35,262 nucleotides of DNA from Mastigocoleus sp. MO_188.B34 (lineage in GTDB: Bacteria; Cyanobacteriota; Cyanobacteriia; Cyanobacteriales; Nostocaceae): positions 1-35,262 of the forward strand of contig NZ_JASJDK010000049.1 of NCBI RefSeq assembly GCF_030065675.1, given 5' to 3'. Below the pieces are notes generated by a model. The model worked only from the letters and a program-made list of their open reading frames with translations. It was not told where the DNA came from and did no database searches. Below, in pieces: positions 24,830 through 32,436 of this stretch. Position numbers and translations under genes: made by a program. Every line of letters starts with the position of its first letter. The first letter of the stretch is position 1.

Positions 24830-25462
24830 ATGACACAAGAACCTCAACAGCAATTGCGATGGCGTTTACCGAAACAAGCAAGGAGTCGAGAAAGATTTAA
24901 TCGAATTTTGGATGCAGCAGCTGAATTATTTGTTGAAGTTGGCTATGAGTCTGTAACAACTGATGAAATTGCAGCGCGTGCTGATACATCCGTCGGAGGT
25001 TTATACCGTTTTTTCCCGGATAAGTTAGCTGTATTTCATGCTTTAGTCGATCGCTATTTAAAGCAACTAGGAGAGGTATTTGCAAATCTTCACACAGATG
25101 AAACCGCCAAATTACCTCTGGAAATTTATATCAGTAATGCGATCGATGCATTTGATGAATTTGTGACAGCGAATCCGGCATATAGAACCGTATTTGTACA
25201 ATCTCGTTTAGTCTCAACGGAATTAATGGCAATGGATACGGCATTTAACCAAGAGATTGCTCGACAATTGTCAGCGTTTTTTATTACACGTAAACCTACA
25301 CTAGAAAAAAGTCAAGCCGATTTATTAGCTGCAGTTACAGTTGAAGCCGCAAGTGCATTAGAAATTTTTTCATTAACTCGCGAGGGTAATTTTCAACAAC
25401 AGGTTCTAGCTGAAACAAAGAAAATGTTGATTCTCTATTTAAAACAATATTTTCCAAATTAA
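24830..25462 (+). CDS. TetR/AcrR family transcriptional regulator
   Basis: 210 aa. The N-terminal helix-turn-helix is clear: RILDAAAELFVEVGYESVTTDEIAARADTSVGGLYRFFPDKLAVF (about 26-70), the usual TetR_N domain. The rest is a helical ligand-binding/dimer domain without a diagnostic motif. It is divergent from the DUF5367 gene, with palindromes between them, so it probably autoregulates and represses that gene until it binds a ligand. It is not obviously linked to the alkaloid cluster. Confidence 0.9.
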   Translation: MTQEPQQQLRWRLPKQARSRERFNRILDAAAELFVEVGYESVTTDEIAARADTSVGGLYRFFPDKLAVFHALVDRYLKQLGEVFANLHTDETAKLPLEIYISNAIDAFDEFVTANPAYRTVFVQSRLVSTELMAMDTAFNQEIARQLSAFFITRKPTLEKSQADLLAAVTVEAASALEIFSLTREGNFQQQVLAETKKMLILYLKQYFPN

Positions 25463-25720
25463 ATTTTACCGAGAATTGTGATACCAAATTGGTTTTGCTA
25501 TTTACTCATTTACAATTTGAAAAAATATGATATGAATATCTCCTATAGGTAAATTTAAACTTTACTATGATGGCTAAAACATTACAGAAAAGATATACTA
25601 CAAAGCTAAATTTCTAAGTTTTGATATTTCCCAGATATATTTGAAACTATATTGCAAACAAAAACATATCCAAAGAAAAAATAATCTCGAAATACAAATA
25701 AGGAAATTATATATAAATAA

Positions 25721-26386
25721 ATGCTCAGATCGTCTCGCCGAAAAATTATTATTAGTACGCTCGCTGGATTAGCTGGAATAAGTACATCGCTTAGCAAAAC
25801 TCAAGCACAAACTCAACCTTCTAAAGATAGTAATGTAAATAATATTCGTTTACCTCAAAATAATGACATCAATAACACTCAACTGCTACCCGAAGATCAG
25901 AGTGTCAATAATATTCCAAAACCCCAGAATGACAATACCATTCACATCCCAATCCAACAAACGAGTGACAAGGTAGAGATTATCAACACAGTTAATAAGA
26001 TTGCTTTGATGTCAGACTTACGTAACTGGAAAGAGGTTCTTGCTGAGTTTACCGATAAAGTTGAATTTGATTATACTTCTTTATTTGGTGGAGAACCGAT
26101 TCATGTTCCTGCACAACTTCAAGTAAAAGAATGGGAAGAGTCTTTTGCAAAAAATTTTAAGATAACTCAACATATACTCGGAACCCATACTGTTACGCTA
26201 AATGAAAATCTAGGAACTTGTATTTCTAACTTCCAAGCTCATCATGTCTTTCTGGAACCAAGAAAAGGTCAAAGTTGGACATTAGGTGGTACCTATAATC
26301 ATGAACTAACTCGATTAGATGGTGTTTGGAAGGTGAACAAAATGAAAATGACCGTTAATTGGGAAGAAGGGATTAGACCTTTTTGA
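25721..26386 (+). CDS. exported SnoaL/NTF2-like domain protein
   Basis: 221 aa. The N-terminus MLRSSRRKIIISTLAGLAG has a twin-arginine-like pair before a hydrophobic core, then SKTQAQT as a probable cleavage site, so export through Tat or Sec is likely. Residues 38-80 are an Asn/Pro-rich linker with imperfect repeats (NVNNIRLPQNN, DINNTQLLPED, SVNNIPKPQND). The domain from about 85 onward looks like a SnoaL/NTF2 cone: MSDLRNWKEVLAEFTDKVEFDYTS, then LGGTYNHELTRLDGVWKVNKMKM. Such domains include small isomerases, cyclases and simple binding proteins; no active-site assignment is possible. It stands alone on the plus strand. Confidence 0.75.
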   Translation: MLRSSRRKIIISTLAGLAGISTSLSKTQAQTQPSKDSNVNNIRLPQNNDINNTQLLPEDQSVNNIPKPQNDNTIHIPIQQTSDKVEIINTVNKIALMSDLRNWKEVLAEFTDKVEFDYTSLFGGEPIHVPAQLQVKEWEESFAKNFKITQHILGTHTVTLNENLGTCISNFQAHHVFLEPRKGQSWTLGGTYNHELTRLDGVWKVNKMKMTVNWEEGIRPF

Positions 26387-26407
26387 AGCAAGCACCCCAG
26401 GAGGGGA

Positions 26408-26431
26408 AGTAAAAAGTAAAAAGTAAAAAGT
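26408..26431. repeat. short tandem repeat (AGTAAAA, about 3 units)
   Basis: Three heptamer units follow CCCAGGAGGGGA between the SnoaL-like gene and the end of the replication gene. Heptamer tandem repeats of this kind are frequent between cyanobacterial genes. A related stretch occurs in opposite orientation around 2950-2980 and at about 30,822-30,837. Confidence 0.6.
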
Positions 26432-26447
26432 CAAAGGTATTACAAGT

Positions 26448-29400
26448 TCAATTTACGTAAATGGGTTGATTTTGGATCGCTTTTTCATTCCAATCAGTTG
26501 GAGAAATAATACTACCATCTCCAACACTCTTTAATTTTGCTAACATCAATTCATCTCTTTGCTGCCAAATTTCAAATATTTCTTTTCTTCCATCATTGAG
26601 CATTTTAGAATCAATTTGATAAGTAAGAGTACTTTTCTTCAATTTCAAAGCTAATAAATTCAGTAATCGACCCAAAATAATAATCCCTGAGGTTGAATCT
26701 TTACCTCTAGCAACATTAATTTCCAAAATTCTTTTAATATGCTTACTACATTCTAAAGCTGTATTTTTCATCAACAGTAAATCTGGATCGCGATCGGTAA
26801 ATATTCGTTGCGGATCTAGAAATTGGTTTAGACCTAGAGCTCTTAAAGCTTCTATTTTTAGAGTGTAGTTTTTTACGTCAGGTAAGAAGACCTTTCCATC
26901 TCCCCAAGACAATTGTTGGAGCCATTCTTGTTTATCTCGCAGACGGAAGTATTCTAAATCGTGGGTGAGATAGTAATGGATTAACAATTGATAATAATAC
27001 CCTTTATCATCTTTTAATTTAAGTTGGGGAGTCACATCGATTCCATATCTATGTCTGAGGACATATTTATTAATTTGATAGCGCTCGTTTTCAGTTAAAG
27101 ATGGTTTAATTATTAGTCTGTCATATTCTATATAATCAATATCCCTCGCATTAGCCACAGAATTTGCTGTTTCCAATTGTTTTTGACGTTTAATCTTCTT
27201 GATATTGCGGTTAATATTTGTATTTCTATTCCGACTCTTTTCCCAATCTTTACGAGTTTTGACAATTTCTAAAATCAGTCTCCTTCTCGTTGCGACATCT
27301 GAAGGATCGGTTGCTAAAAATGCTTGACGTAAATCGCGAATAATATTTTTGTAAGTGTCATTACTCCGAACTTGAACCTGATTCCCATCAGCAATTAAAC
27401 CATCCTTCATAGCTTGACGGTAAATACTCACCGAAGCATTGATTCTTGCTGATAATTTTGCCCAAGTTCGCAAATGAATGGGATCGTAAACTAAAGGTAA
27501 ATCTACATCAATTTTATATAGAGGACTTAGTAAAGCTAGATTTTCTTTTTGATTTTCTTGATACCAATGGGATAGCAAACGATAGTTAGTGCTACCACTA
27601 CCGATTAAACCAATACCTCGCTTCGCACACCAAACGATTCTGGGTACATCATCGCGGACTCTAGCTAAGGCTTGTCGAGCTTCAGAATCAGGAATTACAC
27701 CTTGAAAGATACCATAAACTCGGTCGAAATGTTGAACATCAATACTAATTCCCGTTCCCAGACTGGGAGTGACAAAAACTGCTTGATAATCAATAATTTT
27801 TTTGTTGATGGATTCAACAATATCTACTGCTGGGTGACCTGGTGTATTAGTTGTGTGACTGCTGACCACTAAAGTTTGAGGAAATTGATATCGTAATTTT
27901 TCTAAGCGTTCTTTAAGATATCTTTCAATCGTTTCACAACTGTAACGCCCAGAACGACTATCTGTAGTAACATAACATTTTCTTCCAGCCATTAAATCTA
28001 CTTCTAATTGTTGAATTAATGGTGTGGGATTGGGAGAATCGTAAAAAGTTACGTCCCAACCAATTGTGGGTTTCCATTGATTTTCCACAATCCAAGGAGC
28101 GATTTTAATTCCTGACAGTCCCTGTAAATACTCTAAAGAAATGTCGGATAAATCCGCATCCTGAGCAATTACTAATCCCCCAGTACTCAAAACAGTGGAA
28201 ATTAATTGTCCAAATGCAGTGAGAATTTTCACTCGCTTGGAAACACAAGTACTACTATTAAGTAAATGCCATAAAGATTGTTCTACTTCATCTAAAATTA
28301 CAATTCCACCTCGCCAATCTTCAGGATTTAGTTTCCAAATTGAATCTATACATAATCCTAAATTTTTAGCTCCTAAATTTGTGGAAAGGGAAGCAGAAAA
28401 ATTGAGAATGGAAAACGGTGAATCAGATATTTCAGTTTGGGTTTGAGTTTGAGTTTGAGCATAAGCTTGAATATTTCTATATTCGTTCGTTCCCAATCCC
28501 CAATTTAAACCAACTTGTTCGCATAAAAACCGTCCCAACTGAATTCTGTGGGTAATCAACAAAACTGGTTTTTCTGTACTAATTGCCCGTTTGATAACAG
28601 GTTGTAATGCGGTAGTTTTTCCCGTACCTTTAGCTGACTTGACTCCTACTAAACCCGATTGAGGAAAAGGTATTTCTCCTAAATAACGTCGGTTAATTGT
28701 GAGATTGGGGGTAAAAGTTAAAGCTTTGTGGGGTTTTACTTGAGCGAGATAAACTTCTAAATCGACACTTTGAGCATAAATTTTCTCAAAAGCAGTCGCT
28801 CCCTTCGCAACAATAAACTCATCCACACCTTTTTCTTCACCGGGAAGTTCAATTACTCGTACCGGACAAGTTTTCTCTTGAAATAAAAACCCCAACTGGG
28901 AAATCGCATTACTGACCGCAGCAATTTTCTTCGGTTCCGTTTCAAAATCAAAACAAATGTAAATAGTACGCTTTGCAATTGTAAAAGCTGCTAGGTCGGG
29001 AATCAACTGACGACGAATAACTTTACCAAAATTATTTTTAACAACTCGATAACCACTATTAATTCCCGGAATTGCGATCGCAACATAGCCCTGACTCAAC
29101 AGGGTAGCAGCTTTCTTTACTCCCTCACAAATAATCAGAGGGATGTTACATTCCATCACCCATCGCCAAAAACCGATAGCTTCCCCATGTTCGCCAATGG
29201 GAATATTTTCCGGCATAGGAACATTGTAACGCTCTTGAACCTGTTGCCAAACCAACAAAGGCACCCGCAAGCAAAATACCCTTGTCCCCATACAGGGAGG
29301 ATGTTCGTATTTTATCGGTTTACCTTTTTCATTGTGTCGCGGTTGATTGGGCTTAAAACAGCCCCATTCCATTGCTTTCCAATTATTTACAGGATCCAGT

Positions 29401-29624
29401 CCAGAACACCACCAACCACCATCAGTTATGTGAGCGTAACGTTGCAACCACTGACTCTTGAGCATTCCCGTATTTGTACGGGGAACTTGCTGGGAAATCA
29501 GCAGATAATCATAGGCTGTTGTGTCTTGTAAGGACTGAAAATTGAGTTTTGTGATGTGTAAATCTATGCCACTACTGTTAACTAATTCTTTTAGGTGTTG
29601 TGGTTTGAGATGATCCAGATGCAT
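26448..29624 (-). CDS. CyRepA1-type plasmid replication protein (DUF3854 plus helicase)
   Basis: About 1058 aa from the ATG at 29,624 (a TTG lies 3 codons earlier). The N-terminal region contains a DUF3854/toprim-like segment, PLIICEGVKKAATLL (E167) with AIPGINSGYR. The middle is a superfamily 2-like helicase with Walker A GVKSAKGTGKTT (K336) and Walker B VILDEVEQS (D445-E446), then TPSLGTGISIDV and ARQALARVRD, which resemble helicase motifs V and VI. This architecture is that of cyanobacterial plasmid replication initiators (CyRepA1 family), which probably combine primase-like and helicase functions at the origin. It is the strongest evidence that the window is plasmid DNA. A short hexamer repeat gives TQTQTQTQTE within the protein, near nucleotide 28,440. 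Confidence 0.88.
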   Translation of the reverse strand: MHLDHLKPQHLKELVNSSGIDLHITKLNFQSLQDTTAYDYLLISQQVPRTNTGMLKSQWLQRYAHITDGGWWCSGLDPVNNWKAMEWGCFKPNQPRHNEKGKPIKYEHPPCMGTRVFCLRVPLLVWQQVQERYNVPMPENIPIGEHGEAIGFWRWVMECNIPLIICEGVKKAATLLSQGYVAIAIPGINSGYRVVKNNFGKVIRRQLIPDLAAFTIAKRTIYICFDFETEPKKIAAVSNAISQLGFLFQEKTCPVRVIELPGEEKGVDEFIVAKGATAFEKIYAQSVDLEVYLAQVKPHKALTFTPNLTINRRYLGEIPFPQSGLVGVKSAKGTGKTTALQPVIKRAISTEKPVLLITHRIQLGRFLCEQVGLNWGLGTNEYRNIQAYAQTQTQTQTEISDSPFSILNFSASLSTNLGAKNLGLCIDSIWKLNPEDWRGGIVILDEVEQSLWHLLNSSTCVSKRVKILTAFGQLISTVLSTGGLVIAQDADLSDISLEYLQGLSGIKIAPWIVENQWKPTIGWDVTFYDSPNPTPLIQQLEVDLMAGRKCYVTTDSRSGRYSCETIERYLKERLEKLRYQFPQTLVVSSHTTNTPGHPAVDIVESINKKIIDYQAVFVTPSLGTGISIDVQHFDRVYGIFQGVIPDSEARQALARVRDDVPRIVWCAKRGIGLIGSGSTNYRLLSHWYQENQKENLALLSPLYKIDVDLPLVYDPIHLRTWAKLSARINASVSIYRQAMKDGLIADGNQVQVRSNDTYKNIIRDLRQAFLATDPSDVATRRRLILEIVKTRKDWEKSRNRNTNINRNIKKIKRQKQLETANSVANARDIDYIEYDRLIIKPSLTENERYQINKYVLRHRYGIDVTPQLKLKDDKGYYYQLLIHYYLTHDLEYFRLRDKQEWLQQLSWGDGKVFLPDVKNYTLKIEALRALGLNQFLDPQRIFTDRDPDLLLMKNTALECSKHIKRILEINVARGKDSTSGIIILGRLLNLLALKLKKSTLTYQIDSKMLNDGRKEIFEIWQQRDELMLAKLKSVGDGSIISPTDWNEKAIQNQPIYVN

Positions 29625-29633
29625 TGAGGACAA

Positions 29634-30260
29634 CGGAAAAGGTGACGATAAGAATAGAAACTTACCATGCCTTTTCCAATTTTTATAGAAGTATTTTTGG
29701 TGATTTTGGGTTGCCTTTTGCTACCTAGTAACGGGAGACACATCGGTTTGTTTTGTCAAGGGTTGGTTTTTCCTGTTTGTATGGTGGAATTAATAAATTT
29801 GTATTGTATTACTCAGGTGTATGTTTTTTTAATTTATCCGTATAATTATCAGCGAGTAAATTTTTGGTATCTATAGTTACGTTTTTTCATTAAAACTTTT
29901 TTATCTCCACAGCAAAGTTGATATATCATTGACAGTTTGCCTATTTGCGGGGTTGATCTAAATAAATTTTATTCATTGTATTTTGTGCGAGCAAAGATAA
30001 ATATCTGTGGTATTTTGGTGTAATCCTACACAATTACTTCAACAGACAATAGTTCCCACATCCATTTGGTGTTTTATGACAGAAAATTGGTGTTCCAAAA
30101 TTTGGAGTTTCAGAATTTGGCTTTCAACGACAAAGAAAAATCATCAGCATCCGATATCCGGAGCTACTGATGATAAACTGATATATGGTGTAAGGAAATT
30201 AGAGAATTAAGATCATAGAAAATAAAGATAAGTCTTAAGACATAGAAGAGAATTTTAAAC
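29634..30260. promoter_or_regulatory. AT-rich region upstream of the replication gene; possible origin with short direct repeats
   Basis: No credible gene. Five copies of a TTTGGTGT-like word lie at 30,013, 30,065, 30,086, 30,101 and 30,116, the last three 15 nt apart. They are imperfect (TTTGGTGT, ATTGGTGT, TTTGGAGT, TTTGGCTT). Iteron-like repeats next to a rep gene are what a plasmid origin would show, but these are short and degenerate. Confidence 0.3.
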
Positions 30261-30734
30261 TTAAGCTTTCTGCAGGCTAGCGTAACCAAAAGTAGCGTTG
30301 AATTTTTCGCACCAGACTCCTACAGATTTGAACTCATCTAGATTTACATTATCGGGAATTTCATAGGTTTGAGCGCCTTTGAATTTTTGAATTTTTGCGA
30401 GGGTAATGTAATTTCCTTCCTTAATATTTCCAGGTACGGTGCTGCTTTTATGCAAGATGATTTTGACGTCGGGACCATTACCAGTACTAAAAGCTGCATC
30501 AAATTTGAGATAGTGCTTACCATTCATGTTGACGATTTTGGCTTTACCGGTGGTTGCTTTTTCAGACTTAACAAAGTTACCAGATGCAATTAATGATTCA
30601 GATTTGGCTGCAACTATAGTAGTTTGTTTTGCTTTCAGGTCTTGAGCAGGTTGTGCGTTAACTGCTAATTGTCCAAAACTACCAAATAATACGATGGATA
30701 CGATTCCTAAACCAGCGATTTTGTTGAATTTCAT
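30261..30734 (-). CDS. secreted DM13-domain protein
   Basis: 157 aa. The signal peptide is MKFNKIAGLGIVSIVLFGSFG with cleavage near NAQ. The domain from about 50 onward fits DM13: SGNFVKSEKATTGKAKIV, GKHYLKFDAAFSTGNGPDVKIILH, then DEFKSVGVWCEKFNATFGYASL at the end with the single conserved Cys. DM13 domains have been proposed to act in redox or electron-transfer roles and may bind a metal or haem. In cyanobacteria they are common as exported single-domain proteins of unknown function. Monocistronic, opposite to the partition genes. Confidence 0.85.
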   Translation of the reverse strand: MKFNKIAGLGIVSIVLFGSFGQLAVNAQPAQDLKAKQTTIVAAKSESLIASGNFVKSEKATTGKAKIVNMNGKHYLKFDAAFSTGNGPDVKIILHKSSTVPGNIKEGNYITLAKIQKFKGAQTYEIPDNVNLDEFKSVGVWCEKFNATFGYASLQKA

Positions 30735-31011
30735 AATAATTGCTCCTTCAAGCTTTGTTTAATAGCATTACGTGATTAGGTTAGGAAATTGATGAATCCT
30801 CAAACAAGAACAGTAGTAAACTTTTGACTTTTTACTTGCGCGCAGCGCTGTCCCTTTCCTTGATTACTAATATCGGGGATGAAACTGAGGAGTCAGTGAT
30901 TGGTAAATGAGACTTCCCTAAGAGTTATCTGAGAAAACTGAGAGAGTTGGGTGATTAAAATACGCAGTTTGTAATTTGTGAGGTGCGTAGTGCGTAGCAA
31001 CCAATATAAAT
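30735..31011. other. gene-free interval upstream of the DM13 gene
   Basis: It contains the promoter side of the DM13 gene and, near 30,820-30,855, the dispersed-repeat words CTTTTGACTTTTTACTT and GCGCGCAGCGCTGTCCC. Nothing else is recognisable. Confidence 0.4.
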
Positions 31012-31148
31012 CAATACGGTTCAGATAAGCCTAAATTTCTTCGTAGAGACGCGACAGAGGCTAACGCCGACGCCGCAGGCTCTGTCGCGTCTCTACAGGG
31101 TTACTTGTTTAAAAAAAAGTCTTAACTGAACTGTATTGCAATATAAAT
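31002..31148. mobile_element. complete MITE (31,012-31,138) with perfect 10-bp target duplication
   Basis: The terminal inverted repeats are CAATACGGTTCAGATAAG (31,012-31,029) and, at the other end, the complement of CAATACAGTTCAGTTAAG (31,121-31,138), with two mismatches in 18. The identical decamer CAATATAAAT flanks both sides (31,002-31,011 and 31,139-31,148), which is a clear target-site duplication. The interior holds a 17-bp perfect hairpin, GTAGAGACGCGACAGAG at 31,043-31,059 pairing with 31,080-31,096. It has no coding capacity. A 10-bp duplication suggests it is mobilised by an IS4-type transposase elsewhere; that is inference. Confidence 0.88.
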
Positions 31149-31472
31149 GATACGGAATCTTGGTTATTCGAGGTCGAATTAAGGTTTAGTTTATAAGATA
31201 TTTAATCTGAAGCTTTCTTGGTGTTATTTGATTGTGTTTTGTTACTAATGTTGCACTTTATTTAATATTGATCGCTTTGATGAACCCCGAATTTATGCGT
31301 GGTGTGATTCTTCAACTATTTGAATATGAACCCTGCTTTGAATCCTTTGAAGCTTGGACAGATCGTCATACGATGATGCTAACTGTTGTTCATCTGATGA
31401 TTGTTGCAAAGGCTTTTGGGCTATATTCTTTTCGATGGAAGATTTTGTCACCACTCAATTTCTATCCAAATC

Positions 31473-31700
31473 ATATTCAAACATATAGATGTTTGAATAT
31501 TTTAGGTCGTATTTACTTAGTATATTGATTTTTGTCTTATTGAATATATGCTTAAATGTAATTAGCGTACTAAGTTTTTAGATGTTTGAATTTTTGAAAA
31601 TGTGAATATTTAAATGCAAGAATTATAATGCTTGACAAATGTTGAAAAGCTGAGATACTTAAGCATCTGAACATGTAAGCGTAGAGTGCTATTTGCCACA
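31473..31700. promoter_or_regulatory. AT-rich repeats upstream of parA; candidate partition site
   Basis: A perfect 12-bp inverted repeat, ATATTCAAACAT-atag-ATGTTTGAATAT, lies at 31,473-31,500. The word TAGATGTTTGAAT recurs at 31,580. Related words follow (TTTTTGAAAATGTGAATATTTAAATG to about 31,615, in two blocks; AGCATCTGAACATG near 31,662). In plasmids with a small ParA and an RHH partner, the centromere and operator usually lie directly upstream of parA, which is where this is. The function is inferred from position and repetition. Confidence 0.45.
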
Positions 31701-31733
31701 AATATTTTGCTGGGAGGATTGTAAACGAGAAAA

Positions 31734-31773
31734 ATGATAGTGACCGTAGCAGCATTGAAAGGTGGTGTGGCGA
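31734..31773 (+). CDS. parA: parA, 5' exon (codons 1-13 and first base of codon 14)
   Basis: The exon reads MIVTVAALKGGVA plus one base (A), then the group II intron begins. K9 is the ParA signature lysine. A GGGAGG sequence lies about 17 nt upstream of the ATG and GAGAAAA directly before it. Without splicing, translation would run into the intron and stop within a few codons (SVIRFL then stop). Joined to 34,288 it gives KGGVAKSTTALHLA, an intact deviant Walker A motif. Confidence 0.85.
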
Positions 31774-32436
31774 GTGTGATTCGTTTTCTCTAAACCTTGT
31801 AGATTAGGGCTTCAGCTGACTGAAGATAGTCTCAAGGGGGACGAGAAGCTTGGTTTAAATTAACTTGAACCTTGACAACTTAATGTTTGATGTAAGGCGC
31901 GGAATATTACAAATTGTAAATTCTAATTCCTTACCTCCCTGGTGATGGGAGATAGCAATATCCTTATTTCGTCAGCCTGACAACTGACGGGGTAAAGCGG
32001 GATGTAAAGCGGGTAATCTGAAATTCGGTAAGAAACCCCCGCAAGCTGGAAGGGTATGATTAGCGAAAGCAAACCTATGTCTGAACCTACGTTACCGCCA
32101 ACAAGCTCACCCGAATTTAGAAGCTTGAGTCAAAATGACACGGCTTAAATGTCTTCTAGGCTTTCCGAGCTAGAAGAATCACTCAAACTGTTCCTTTAAC
32201 TTTGCCAGTAAAGGAAATCACACAGTATAAGCCCGTAGGATAGTAGGAATCTAACCCCCTCGTAAAACAAGCATTAGGAACGAAGTAACTTAATAAGTTT
32301 CTCTTAAGGAAGGTCGATTTCTTAAGTAGTCATTCAGGCGCATGAACTTATTAAGCAGGATTGTATCAGAAGCAAATGCCTTGTTGTAATGACAAGGATA
32401 CGCTGACGGATACACGGAATAGTGGAGATAAAAACC

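Noticed and set aside
26408-26431. Possible CRISPR array at the heptamer repeats.
   Set aside because: The units are 7 bp and contiguous without spacers; this is a simple tandem repeat.
29667-29876. 69-codon hydrophobic open frame upstream of the replication gene.
   Set aside because: Very T-rich DNA gives hydrophobic translations by chance; there is no ribosome site or family match, and it lies in the likely promoter/origin region.
31043-31096. GC-rich 17-bp hairpin considered as a transcription terminator.
   Set aside because: It lies inside a MITE with terminal repeats and target duplication, has no following T-run, and the same GTAGAGACGCG hairpin is a common dispersed repeat in cyanobacteria.
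31232-31528. 98-codon open frame on the plus strand, with an ATG at 31,280.
   Set aside because: It contains protein-like stretches but no recognisable domain or ribosome site, and its end overlaps the perfect inverted repeat upstream of parA. Not enough to call a gene.
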